In this document: one piece after another, positions 7,417 to 15,141 of the stretch
How positions within the stretch are numbered: the first letter of the stretch is position 1
Layout of the letters: every line of letters starts with the position of its first letter
Source: Dehalococcoides mccartyi
GTDB lineage: Bacteria > Chloroflexota > Dehalococcoidia > UBA2979
Length of the DNA: 36,189 nucleotides
Assembly: GCA_945865925.1 (NCBI GenBank)
Contig: CAMBFG010000014.1
Location: 1 to 36,189 of the forward strand
Reading direction: 5' to 3'
Translations under genes and position numbers: made by a program
The notes under the pieces: model-generated
Database searches by the model: none
Told to the model about the DNA's origin: nothing
What the model saw: the letters and a program-made list of their open reading frames with translations, nothing else

Positions 7417-8079
7417 ATGACCAATGCGAAACAAGAGCAGTTGATCGCCGATGGGCACCGGCTCCAGCGCGAGCGAGCGTTGGAGATCCTCGTTGCGGAG
7501 TTCGGCAGCACCTTCAACCGAGCGACGGTCGAGCGGCTGTTCGGCGATTCGTTCTACTCGCTGAGCAAGGCGCGCGTCACTGAATTCACGGCTGTCCTTG
7601 CAGAGCGGCTCACGCGCGACCGTCTGGGTGCGCTCGCGAGGATCGAAAGCCGGACGGCACACACGATCCCCAGCGTGCTCTTCCTCTGCGTGCAGAACGC
7701 GGGGCGTTCGCAGATGGCGGCTGGCTGGTTCCGGCAGATTGCCGCTGGCCGCGCGCTCGTCTATTCGGGTGGCTCCGAGCCGGCTGACCAGATCAACGCG
7801 ATCGCGGTAGAGGCGATGCGGGAGGTCGGGATCGACATCACCGAGGAGTTCCCGAAGCCCTGGACGGAAGAGATCGTGCGTGCGGCGGACGTGGTGGTGA
7901 CGATGGGGTGCGGTGACACCTGCCCGATCTACCCCGGCGTCCGCTACATCGACTGGGAACTCGATGACCCCGCTGGCCAGCCGATCGAGATGGTCCGCGG
8001 CGTCCGTGACGAGATCGGACGTCGCGTCCGGACACTCCTGCTCGACCTCGGTGTCTCCGTGGAAGTGAGTCACGCGTGA
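7417..8079 (+). CDS. arsC: Arsenate reductase ArsC with N-terminal three-helix domain
   Basis: A 220-residue enzyme of the low-molecular-weight phosphatase type that reduces arsenate to arsenite. Residues about 1-80 are a helical dimerization-like domain seen in actinobacterial and related ArsC proteins. The catalytic P-loop C-V-Q-N-A-G-R-S (LFLCVQNAGRSQMA) begins near residue 90, followed by the family segment MGCGDTCP, holding the extra thiol pair, and the conserved IDWELDDPAGQ. The ATG at 7417 (or GTG 7414) follows GAGGAGG at 7404-7410, which overlaps the stop of the upstream fusion gene. Its last codons overlap the aquaporin start by 4 bp, so the genes are translationally coupled. Confidence 0.93.
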   Translation: MTNAKQEQLIADGHRLQRERALEILVAEFGSTFNRATVERLFGDSFYSLSKARVTEFTAVLAERLTRDRLGALARIESRTAHTIPSVLFLCVQNAGRSQMAAGWFRQIAAGRALVYSGGSEPADQINAIAVEAMREVGIDITEEFPKPWTEEIVRAADVVVTMGCGDTCPIYPGVRYIDWELDDPAGQPIEMVRGVRDEIGRRVRTLLLDLGVSVEVSHA

Positions 8080-8912
8080 TCTCTCGACTGCGTGATGCAC
8101 TGGTCGCGGAGGTATGCGGGACGTTCCTGCTGGTGCTGTTCGGCACCGGGGTCGTCGCGACCGCTGTGCTGACGGGGGCACAGGTCGGGCTGTGGCAGGT
8201 GGCGGCGGTGTGGGGCTTCGGCGTCACGATCGCGATCTGCGCGACGGCTGGCGTGTCGGGCGCCCACCTCAACCCCGCGGTAACGCTGGCGATGGCGGTG
8301 TTCCGAGGCGCGGCGTTCCCTCGATCACGCGCGCTGCCATACATGGGCGCTCAGTTGGTGGGTGCGGTGCTCGCGGGGTGCGTGGTGCTGGCGGTGTTCT
8401 CCCCGTTTATCGAGCGGTTCGAGCGCGAGCACCAGTTGGTGCGAGGAGAGCGCTGGAGCGAGGCGTCCGCGATGGTATTCGGTGAGTACTTCCCGAATCC
8501 GGCGGTGTTCCCGCAGTCGGTGTTCTCGGACTCACCGGACTACGCGCTCGTCACGCCGCTGCGTGCGCTGGGCGTCGAGGCCTTCGGGACCGCGGTGCTG
8601 GTGTTCGTCATCTTTGCGCTGACGGACGCCCGACGGGTGCCCGTCGGTGGTGCGATCACACCTCTCCTGATCGGGTTCACGGTGGCTGTGTTGATCTCGC
8701 TCTTCGCGCCGCTCACGCAGGCGGGGTGGAATCCGGCGCGGGACTTCGGACCTCGACTGGTCGCGTTCGCGGCGGGCTGGGGCGAAGTCGCGATCCCCGG
8801 ACCGCGCAACGGCTTCTGGGTGTACATCGTGGGCCCGCTCGCGGGTGGCCTCGTTGGGGGCGCGGTGTACCAGGCGACGCTCGGGCGCGTTCGGGTGGCC
8901 GCCGAGGGGTGA
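8076..8912 (+). CDS. Aquaporin (MIP family), likely arsenite efflux channel
   Basis: A 278-residue inner-membrane channel of the major intrinsic protein family with about six transmembrane segments. The two pore signatures are present: HLNPAV in the first half and GWNPARDFGPR in the second. The GTG start overlaps the arsC stop in GTGA. In some bacteria, such as Sinorhizobium meliloti with aqpS, an aquaglyceroporin in the ars operon lets arsenite out after ArsC makes it; the operon position suggests that role here. No ArsB or Acr3 pump is in the window. The segment between the pore signatures holds a longer charged loop (FIERFEREHQLVRGERW), typical of glycerol-facilitator-like members. Confidence 0.9.
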   Translation: MISRLRDALVAEVCGTFLLVLFGTGVVATAVLTGAQVGLWQVAAVWGFGVTIAICATAGVSGAHLNPAVTLAMAVFRGAAFPRSRALPYMGAQLVGAVLAGCVVLAVFSPFIERFEREHQLVRGERWSEASAMVFGEYFPNPAVFPQSVFSDSPDYALVTPLRALGVEAFGTAVLVFVIFALTDARRVPVGGAITPLLIGFTVAVLISLFAPLTQAGWNPARDFGPRLVAFAAGWGEVAIPGPRNGFWVYIVGPLAGGLVGGAVYQATLGRVRVAAEG

Positions 8913-8928
8913 CGGGCGGCCCGTCCGG

Positions 8929-9519
8929 CTACTGCAGCCCTCGCAGTACCTCCACCATCGAGGCCAGCGCGCGCGCCCGATGCGACAGCGTCTGCTTCTC
9001 CGCGCCGATCTCCGCGGTCGTGCGGCCATCGGGGAGTTCGAAGATCGGGTCGTAGCCGAAGCCGTCGCTCCCACGCGGTGCGAGGGCGATGCGACCTTCG
9101 AGGACACCTTCACGCGTGATCACGCGGTTGCCGGGGAGGGCGAGGGCGACGACGGCGCGGAAGCGCGCGCCTCGGCGGGCAGTCGGGACGCCATCGAGGC
9201 GGCGGAGGAGCAGAGCGGTCCGCTCGGCGTCCGTCAGCGTGGGGCCGCCGAAGCGCGCCGACAGCGGCCCGGGCGCGCCGTCGAGGGCGTCCACCTCAAT
9301 ACCTGAATCGTCAGCGAGGGCGGGGAGGCCAGAGGCCTCGGCTGCCGCGACTGCCTTCGCGATCGCGTTCTCGGCGTAGGAGCGGGCGGTCTCGACCGGT
9401 GCCGCGAAGGTGACGCCGAGTTCGCGCGGGGTGACGGCGTCCCAGCCCGTGCCGGCGAGCAGTTCGCGGATCTCGCGCACCTTGCCGGCGTTCGAGGTGG
9501 AGAGCAGCAGTCGTGGCAT
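8929..9519 (-). CDS. rdgB: XTP/dITP diphosphatase (RdgB/HAM1)
   Basis: A 196-residue cytoplasmic pyrophosphatase that hydrolyses XTP, dITP and ITP to monophosphates and keeps deaminated purines out of nucleic acids. Family motifs: STSNAGKVREI at the N-terminus, SYAENAIAKA, LADDSGIEVDAL and the substrate loop GSDGFGYDPIF, then SHRARAL near the end. Length is normal. GAGG lies 5 nt before the ATG. It is downstream of the FBPase gene on the same strand but separated from it by a hairpin terminator. Confidence 0.95.
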   Translation of the reverse strand: MPRLLLSTSNAGKVREIRELLAGTGWDAVTPRELGVTFAAPVETARSYAENAIAKAVAAAEASGLPALADDSGIEVDALDGAPGPLSARFGGPTLTDAERTALLLRRLDGVPTARRGARFRAVVALALPGNRVITREGVLEGRIALAPRGSDGFGYDPIFELPDGRTTAEIGAEKQTLSHRARALASMVEVLRGLQ

Positions 9520-9537
9520 AGGGCCTCAGATCAGCGC

Positions 9538-9558
9538 GGGCCTCGCACTGCGAGGCCC
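9538..9558 (-). terminator. Hairpin terminator between fbp and rdgB
   Basis: GGGCCTCGC / GCGAGGCCC is a perfect 9-bp stem with a 3-nt loop, just after the fbp stop (9585) in the direction of transcription. No T-run follows. Confidence 0.5.
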
Positions 9559-9584
9559 GACTGGTGGTTGAGCCGAAGGGCTCG

Positions 9585-10679
9585 CTAGATGTCGGACCAG
9601 CGGCTGGCCATCTTCGCGGCGACGGCGGGCATCGTCGTGTACTCCATCTCGTCCAGCGGCAGGCGGTGCGGCTCGAAGGGGCCGTGCTTGCGCAGGAAGT
9701 CGGAGATGTCGTTCGCCTCCTGGCGGGCGTTGTCGAAGGAGAGGTCCGCGAACATGTCGCGCGGCCCGATCAACTTGCCGTTCGCCAACTGGAAGCCGAG
9801 GGCCACGACGCGCGGCGGCCCGTCGAAGCGCGAGGGCAGTGCGTCCTTCATCGCGACCGGCATCCACGGCCCGTAGTGCGAGCCGCGCATGAACCCCTCG
9901 ACGATGTACGGGGTAGTGAACGGTTCGAGCACTTCGCCTACGGCCGGGAACGCGCCCTGCATGCGCACGATGGCCGTCGGGTCGTCCTTGCCGACGTAGC
10001 GGCCGGCGATCAGCGACAATTTGTCTGTCGATGAGACGGCGGCGACCTCGCCGGTGGAACGCGCGACGACGCGCTTGATCGCGTAGTGCGCGGGTGAACC
10101 GATGAACACCAGGAGGTCGTAGATCTCCTCCGGTGAGTTGAACATGATCTTCTTGCCGTTCTTCAGGTCGTGGACCTCGTACGCGAAGCCGGCGTGCAGC
10201 GACTCCGCGATGACGAGCCCGGCCGTGTTGAACGGGTCGGAGAACATCTTGTAGAAGGGCAGGTTGAACGAGCCGGACGACGTCTTGTCGCCCATGAAGA
10301 CCATGACGGGCTCGGACTGGCGCTCGACGAGTTCGAGTTCCGCGGAGCCGGGGCCCATGCCTCGGATGTTGCCGGAGAAGGCGTCGACCAGGAGGTCCTG
10401 GCCCGCGCCGTACAACTTCAACTTCTTGGCGATCTCCGTACCGGAGATGAACGTGTCCCAGGCGAGTTTGTGGACGGCGGTGTTGTCCTGGCCGTGCTCG
10501 TGGGACATGATCAGGAACATGTCGTCGCCACAGGACTGCGCCTGTGCGTCGATCAGCATCCCCGACTGGACGGCCCGCGCCATCCACTCGCGCCCCTCAT
10601 CGAGGACCTCCGGGTGCATCGCCGAGTGGCCGACGAACCCGCCGATGTCTGCCTTGATCACGCTGAGCGTCTGAGTCAT
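9585..10679 (-). CDS. Fructose-1,6-bisphosphate aldolase/phosphatase (archaeal type, class V)
   Basis: A 364-residue bifunctional gluconeogenic enzyme. It condenses dihydroxyacetone phosphate and glyceraldehyde-3-phosphate and then dephosphorylates fructose-1,6-bisphosphate to fructose-6-phosphate. The N-terminal SVIKADIGGFVGHSAMHPE, the acidic metal-binding GDDMFLIMSHEHG and the later MGDKTSSGSFNLP and SHYGPWMPV segments are typical. The family is mainly archaeal and of deep-branching or thermophilic bacteria, including Chloroflexota. ATG 10679 is chosen because GAGGACGAG lies just upstream and the family's N-terminal sequence begins there; the open frame runs on to 10850 with unrelated sequence. 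A promoter (TTGCCT-17-TAGCAT) lies at 10765-10793. Confidence 0.94.
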   Translation of the reverse strand: MTQTLSVIKADIGGFVGHSAMHPEVLDEGREWMARAVQSGMLIDAQAQSCGDDMFLIMSHEHGQDNTAVHKLAWDTFISGTEIAKKLKLYGAGQDLLVDAFSGNIRGMGPGSAELELVERQSEPVMVFMGDKTSSGSFNLPFYKMFSDPFNTAGLVIAESLHAGFAYEVHDLKNGKKIMFNSPEEIYDLLVFIGSPAHYAIKRVVARSTGEVAAVSSTDKLSLIAGRYVGKDDPTAIVRMQGAFPAVGEVLEPFTTPYIVEGFMRGSHYGPWMPVAMKDALPSRFDGPPRVVALGFQLANGKLIGPRDMFADLSFDNARQEANDISDFLRKHGPFEPHRLPLDEMEYTTMPAVAAKMASRWSDI

Positions 10680-10764
10680 CTCGTCCTCGCGTCCTGCCCG
10701 CACCCTCGAGGCAACCTCGTGAGCACGGCTGTGGGCACTGCCAGTCTGGCCGGGGGATGCCCCG

Positions 10765-10793
10765 ATGCTAAACGGCACCGCCGCGCGAGGCAA
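10765..10793 (-). promoter_or_regulatory. Promoter of the FBPase gene
   Basis: On the minus strand TTGCCT (10793-10788) and TAGCAT (10770-10765) are separated by 17 nt. The start would be near 10758, giving a leader of about 78 nt before the FBPase ATG at 10679. Confidence 0.5.
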
Positions 10794-10853
10794 TCCAGAT
10801 TCGGAACGGGCGTGTCCGGCGAGCGCCCGCCGCAATCGCGCCCCAGACATTCC

Positions 10854-11621
10854 CTACTTCAGGTGCTTGTCGAGGAACCCCCCGACGTGCTCGTTGAAGG
10901 CGGCTGCGTCCTCGAAGTAGACCGAGTGGCCGCTGCCGGGGACTTCTACGTACTCCGCATTCGGGTGGATGGCGCAGACCTCGCGGATGATCGCCGGTGC
11001 CGCCAGCGGGTCGTCGCTGCCCACGAGGAACAACGTCGGTACCTGGAGGGCGCGCACCTGCTCGGGCGTGGGTGAGTCCGCCGCCGGCGCCGTCGCCGAC
11101 TCGGCTCGGGGTGGGTTCAGGCCCTGGACCTGCTGGTACAGGAAGGCGCCCCGCGGATGCTCGGCGCGGTAGCGCTTGCCCATCCCGCCGGGCGCCGGGG
11201 GCGTCTCGCTCCGCGCGATGCGCAGGGCGTCCGCCTTCACCTGCATCTCGGGCCAGTTCATCCCGCCCCAGTTGTCGCACAGCGCCAGCGCCGGGACGCG
11301 TTCGGGATGGCGCACGGTGAACCCGAGGGCAGTGCGACCACCCATCGACTGCGACACGAGCGCGCTGCGCTCGACACCGAGGCGCTCGAACAGGACCTCG
11401 AGGTCATCGACGAACCGCGACGCGCCCTCCTGCTTCGGGTCGGTCGAGCGGTTGAACCCTCGGTGGTCGATGGTGATGCAGCGATAGCGCTCACGGAAGA
11501 CCGGGATCTGCTGCCACCACGAGATGTGGTTGCCGCCTGCCCCGTGCAGGAAGGTCACCGTCGGGCCCTCGCCCGTCACCTCGTAGTAGAGGTCGATCCC
11601 GTTCAGCGTCTCGATTGGCAT
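10854..11621 (-). CDS. Alpha/beta hydrolase
   Basis: A 255-residue alpha/beta-fold hydrolase. The catalytic triad is visible: nucleophile Ser in SQSMGG (G-x-S-x-G variant with Ser at the first position), Asp in VGSDDPLA and His in GSGHSVYFE. The oxyanion region HGAGGNHISWW follows the first strand. Members include esterases, epoxide hydrolases and lactonases; the substrate cannot be told. ATG 11621 has GGGGTGA upstream and the fold begins at its IETLNGIDLYYE; the open frame upstream to 11732 is not typical of the family. Stands 174 bp upstream of the FBPase gene, which has its own promoter. Confidence 0.88.
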   Translation of the reverse strand: MPIETLNGIDLYYEVTGEGPTVTFLHGAGGNHISWWQQIPVFRERYRCITIDHRGFNRSTDPKQEGASRFVDDLEVLFERLGVERSALVSQSMGGRTALGFTVRHPERVPALALCDNWGGMNWPEMQVKADALRIARSETPPAPGGMGKRYRAEHPRGAFLYQQVQGLNPPRAESATAPAADSPTPEQVRALQVPTLFLVGSDDPLAAPAIIREVCAIHPNAEYVEVPGSGHSVYFEDAAAFNEHVGGFLDKHLK

Positions 11622-11706
11622 GTCGTCACCCCGTCCCGCGCGCCGCCAGCATGGCCGCGGCATCATAGCGGGCACCGAAGGGCGCGCTTGTGGCTTAAGC
11701 CCGTTC

Positions 11707-12429
11707 CTACTGCATCGGCCCGTCAGGGACATCGAGGCGGGCGCGGAGGTTGGTGACGGTGGCCTGGGCGATGGGGATGCAGGCCGCCTGCACGTCCCAG
11801 TCGCAGTCTCTCGCGCGGCCGAGGAAGGCTTCGAGGCCCTCGAGCATTTCGCGGCCCCGGCGGGCGGCGTGCTCGGCGTCCACGGCGCGGAAGCCCTGCA
11901 ACTTGCGAGGGCCCTCGCGGCCGCCCTCGGAGATGTACCAGTCGGTGAACCACGTGCCGCAGTTCGCCGCGAACATCATCCCGCCGAGGGGCGTTGCGAC
12001 GGGTGGGACGCGCTGCGCGAGCGCCTTCGCCGTGATCGCCCGGTGCGCGGAGTCGTACTCCATCATCAGGTGTCCGCCGACGGGGACGAGGCGGCCCAGC
12101 GTCTTCACGATGTTGCCGTCGATGCCCTCGGGGATCTGGATCGCCTCGCCGGCGAGTGTGAGGCGGCCCTGGAAGTCGGTGACCTCCACCCAGTTGAACC
12201 CGGGGAACGCGCCTCGATTGATCAGACCGCCGCAGACCGGCTCGTCCGCCTCACCCATCGAGTCGCTGCTGAGGATCACGCGGTAGTAGTCGCTGCCGAC
12301 CTTGCTCTTCGGGCCGATTTCGATGCGCAGACGGACGCCGTTGCCGACGACCGCGCCGTTGATCGCGCGCATCGGGTGGTCGGGCAGCGTCTCGACGCGT
12401 TGCCAGAGGTCAGGACGTGTCGACGGCAT
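11707..12429 (-). CDS. Conserved hypothetical protein (possibly DUF1122)
   Basis: A 240-residue soluble protein of unknown function. ATG 12429 has GAGGAG about 6 nt upstream; the open frame beyond it runs antisense through the cupin gene and is not coding. The sequence is well mixed in composition, with a GRLTLAGEAIQIPEGIDGN segment, then VGGHLMMEYDSAH and a Gly/Met-rich PLGGMMFAANCGTWFTDWYISEG. I have a weak memory of DUF1122 proteins of archaea and Chloroflexota with a similar layout, but cannot confirm. It diverges from the cupin gene with 64 bp between; the alpha/beta hydrolase follows on the same strand after 85 bp. Confidence 0.75.
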   Translation of the reverse strand: MPSTRPDLWQRVETLPDHPMRAINGAVVGNGVRLRIEIGPKSKVGSDYYRVILSSDSMGEADEPVCGGLINRGAFPGFNWVEVTDFQGRLTLAGEAIQIPEGIDGNIVKTLGRLVPVGGHLMMEYDSAHRAITAKALAQRVPPVATPLGGMMFAANCGTWFTDWYISEGGREGPRKLQGFRAVDAEHAARRGREMLEGLEAFLGRARDCDWDVQAACIPIAQATVTNLRARLDVPDGPMQ

Positions 12430-12493
12430 CGGGTCTCCTCGCAGGAGGTGGAGGTTACACTCGCGCTTCGCAGCCGTCAGACGAGGAGCACGC

Positions 12494-12859
12494 ATGACCC
12501 TTCGCATCATCCGCGCCGACGAGGGCGAGACCGTCCGCCGTACGGGCCAGCCGATCTTCGAGGGCGAAGTCCACGGCCACGCGCTGACGGGCAACGACAG
12601 CAAGCACATCGGCGCGTCGCTCGTCCACTTCGCCCCGGGAGCGCGCACGCGGATGCACCGGCACACCAGCGAGCAGTTCCTCTTCGTCGTGAGCGGCATC
12701 GGCCAGGTTGGCGACCACGATGGCGCCTCGACCATCTCCACCGGCGACGCCGTCGTCATCCCGCCCGACACCGACCACTGGCACGGCGCCGGTGACACTG
12801 GCTCGCCGATGACCCACCTCACCGTGATGCGCACGGCCTCCGAGACGACGGTGCTCTAG
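12494..12859 (+). CDS. Small single-domain cupin
   Basis: A 121-residue cupin. Motif 1 is seen as GARTRMHRHTSEQFLFVVSG (metal-ligand pattern HxHxxxE/Q) and motif 2 as GDAVVIPPDTDHWHGA with a further His. Cupins bind a metal ion in a beta-barrel and act as enzymes, sensors or binding proteins; nothing here fixes the role. The ATG at 12494 has GAGGAG at 12483-12488. A TACACT -10-like box lies at 12454-12459. Its stop overlaps the stop of the convergent phosphotransferase gene. Confidence 0.85.
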   Translation: MTLRIIRADEGETVRRTGQPIFEGEVHGHALTGNDSKHIGASLVHFAPGARTRMHRHTSEQFLFVVSGIGQVGDHDGASTISTGDAVVIPPDTDHWHGAGDTGSPMTHLTVMRTASETTVL

Positions 12860-13794
12860 GCTCGCTTGCCGAGGACTTCCCTCAGGATGGCGTTGGAGAT
12901 CGCGACAAGGCCGGGGTTCGTGTCTCGGTAGTACGGCAATGCGATCAGCGCCATCGATAGCGCCCACCCGCGACTGCGCGCCCAGGCCGCGTCGTCCACG
13001 TCGAGGGCGGCACGGAACACCTCGCGCGCGGGGGCGTCGAGGTAGGTCCACGCGACCATCGCGTCGCAGGCGGGGTCGCCGACGCCGAGGCAGCCCCAGT
13101 CGATGACGGCGCTGAGGCGTCCACCGTCGACCAGCATGTTGCCGCTGTGCAGGTCGCCGTGGATCCACACACCCGGTCGGTTCCATGCCGAGGCATCGAT
13201 GGCCGTCTGCCACTCCGCCGCAGCGGCCTCGAGTGTGGGGATGTCGAGGTCGGCGCGGAGCGCTTCGAGCGCCTGTCGCACGCCACGATCGCGGGTCGCC
13301 AGCGGGGCACCTCGACCGGAGTTCTCCGGGCTGGGCCCTGGCCCGCCTGTCGGGTCGACCTGTCGCAGCGCGCCGATGAACTCGGCGAGCGCCCGCGCGG
13401 CCTCGCGCTTGTCGGTGACGGTTGTGGTGAATGCAGCGGCGCCCGGTAACCACCGGTACACCGACCACTCCCACGGGAAGCCCTCGGCGGGTACCCCCTT
13501 CGCGAGGGGGACGGGGATCGCGATCGGGAGGGCTGCGGCGAGCCGGGGCAGCCAGCGCTGTTCCTTCTCCACCTGAGCCACGGCGCTGCGGACGCGCGGG
13601 AGTCGCGCCACGAGATCCTCACCGAGCCGATAGAGCGCGTTGTCCGTCCCGGCCGAGGGCACTTGTACCGGTTCGAAGTGCCCCCACTGCGGGAACTGCG
13701 ACGCGATCAGCCGCCGCACGAGGGCGACGTCGATCTCCTGCTCGTTGGCGTGCATCTTCGGGGCGGGGACGGGCTGCGGGGCGTCGTCGCTCAC
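12856..13794 (-). CDS. Aminoglycoside phosphotransferase-family kinase
   Basis: A 312-residue kinase of the APH/choline kinase fold. The catalytic loop HGDLHSGNML carries the base Asp and metal-binding Asn, and DWGCLGVGDPACD supplies the metal-binding Asp of the DFG-like site. The N-lobe has LYRLGEDLVARLPR. Substrates of chromosomal members vary (antibiotics, sugars, small alcohols), so resistance should not be assumed. The start is GTG 13794 with no ribosome binding site; ATG 13755 is an alternative. It lies 9 bp after the fabF stop on the same strand, so is probably co-transcribed. Confidence 0.86.
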   Translation of the reverse strand: MSDDAPQPVPAPKMHANEQEIDVALVRRLIASQFPQWGHFEPVQVPSAGTDNALYRLGEDLVARLPRVRSAVAQVEKEQRWLPRLAAALPIAIPVPLAKGVPAEGFPWEWSVYRWLPGAAAFTTTVTDKREAARALAEFIGALRQVDPTGGPGPSPENSGRGAPLATRDRGVRQALEALRADLDIPTLEAAAAEWQTAIDASAWNRPGVWIHGDLHSGNMLVDGGRLSAVIDWGCLGVGDPACDAMVAWTYLDAPAREVFRAALDVDDAAWARSRGWALSMALIALPYYRDTNPGLVAISNAILREVLGKRA

Positions 13795-13803
13795 AGCGCT
13801 CGA

Positions 13804-15054
13804 TTAGCCCTCGTACTTCTGGAGCACGAGGACGGCGTTCTGCCCGCCGAAGCCGAACGAGTTCTTGAGGATCACCCGAGGGTTCACCTGCCGCGCCGCG
13901 CCGGGGATGTAGTCCAGGTCGCAGCCCTCGCCCGCGTGCTCGAAGTTCAGTGTCGGCGGCACCCAGCCGGTGCGCAGCGCCTGTACGCACGCGATGGTCT
14001 CGACGCCACCCGACCCGCCGAGCAGGTGACCGATCTGCGACTTCATCGCCGACACCGGCACGCTCGTCGCGCGCTCCCCGAAGATCGTGTGGATCGCCTG
14101 CGTCTCCGCGAGGTCGCCCACGTCCGTGCTCGTCGCGTGCGCGGACACGAAATCCACCGCGTCCGCATCGATGCCGGCGTCCTTCAGGGCGAAGCGCATC
14201 GCGCGTGCCGCGCCCGCTCCGTTCTCCGACGGCGCCACGAGGTAGGCGGCGTCCGAGGACGCGCCGTATCCGACGAACTCGGCGAGCGGGGTCGCCCCGC
14301 GTGCGAGCGCGTGGTCGAGGGCTTCGAGGATTAGCACGCCGGAACCTTCGCCCGGCACGAAGCCGTCGCGGTCGCGGTCGAACGGCCGCGACGCGCGCTC
14401 CGGTGTGTCGTTGAACGAGGTGCTCAGCGCGCGCATCGAGGAGAACCCGGCCAGACCGAGTTCGCAGATCCCCGCCTCCGCGCCACCTGCCAGCGCAACA
14501 TCGAGGGCGCCCCGGCGGATCACCTCGACGGCGTCGCCGATGGCCTGGGTGCCTGCCGCGCATGCCGTGACGATGGTGTTGTTGTAGCCGAGCAGCCCGA
14601 ACTGGATCGCGATGTTCGCGCCGGCCATGTTGTTCAGACGCTTCGAGACGAAGAAGGGGTCAACCTTCATCCCGCCTCGTGTGTCCATCGTGCGCACGGC
14701 CTCTTCGTCGCTCTGCAGGCCGCCGCCGCCGTTCCCCATGATCACACCGACCCGCTCGAGGTCGATGCCTTCGAGGTTCAGACGGGCGTCCTCGATCGCC
14801 ATGCGCGCAGCGGCGATGGCGAACTGTGAGAAGCGCGCCATGCGGCGGCCGTCCTTGCGGTCCATGTAGAGGGTGTAGTCCCAGTCGCGGATCTCGCCGG
14901 CGACTTTGCAGGGGTACTTGTCGGTGTCGACGAGGGTCATCTTCGCGATGCCGCTCTCGCCCGCGATGACGCGCGTCCAGAACTCATCGAGGGTGTTCCC
15001 GAGCGGGCTCACGACACCCATCCCGGTTACCACCACGCGGCGTCGCTCGGCCAT
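13804..15054 (-). CDS. fabF: Beta-ketoacyl-ACP synthase II (FabF)
   Basis: A 416-residue condensing enzyme of type II fatty acid synthesis, extending acyl-ACP with malonyl-ACP. The thiolase fold's catalytic Cys is in TACAAGTQAIGDA; the two His are in SAHATSTDVGD and KSQIGHLLGGSG. GMGVVSPLGN at the N-terminus and NSFGFGGQNA at the end are typical. ATG 15054 follows GGGGGG(AAC) by 7 nt; a GTG at 15069 would overlap that site. A leader hairpin (15071-15091) and a -10-like TAACAT (15103-15098) precede it. No acpP, fabD or fabG is nearby. folC lies upstream and the phosphotransferase downstream on the same strand. Confidence 0.95.
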   Translation of the reverse strand: MAERRRVVVTGMGVVSPLGNTLDEFWTRVIAGESGIAKMTLVDTDKYPCKVAGEIRDWDYTLYMDRKDGRRMARFSQFAIAAARMAIEDARLNLEGIDLERVGVIMGNGGGGLQSDEEAVRTMDTRGGMKVDPFFVSKRLNNMAGANIAIQFGLLGYNNTIVTACAAGTQAIGDAVEVIRRGALDVALAGGAEAGICELGLAGFSSMRALSTSFNDTPERASRPFDRDRDGFVPGEGSGVLILEALDHALARGATPLAEFVGYGASSDAAYLVAPSENGAGAARAMRFALKDAGIDADAVDFVSAHATSTDVGDLAETQAIHTIFGERATSVPVSAMKSQIGHLLGGSGGVETIACVQALRTGWVPPTLNFEHAGEGCDLDYIPGAARQVNPRVILKNSFGFGGQNAVLVLQKYEG

Positions 15055-15070
15055 CGAAGTTCCCCCCACG

Positions 15071-15103
15071 CCGCAGGCTGCTGCCTTGCGGAGTCCTATG
15101 TTA
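15071..15103 (-). promoter_or_regulatory. -10-like box and 5' hairpin ahead of fabF
   Basis: On the minus strand TAACAT (15103-15098) would start transcription near 15091. There a stem of 8 bp with one bulge (15087-15091 and 15083-15085 pairing with 15071-15078, loop TGCT) begins, directly ahead of the GGGGGG ribosome binding site. It could stabilise the mRNA end or modulate translation. No -35 found. Confidence 0.3.
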
Positions 15104-15141
15104 ACCCCGCAGCGGGCGACTGAGAGGGTGGGAACGTGGGT

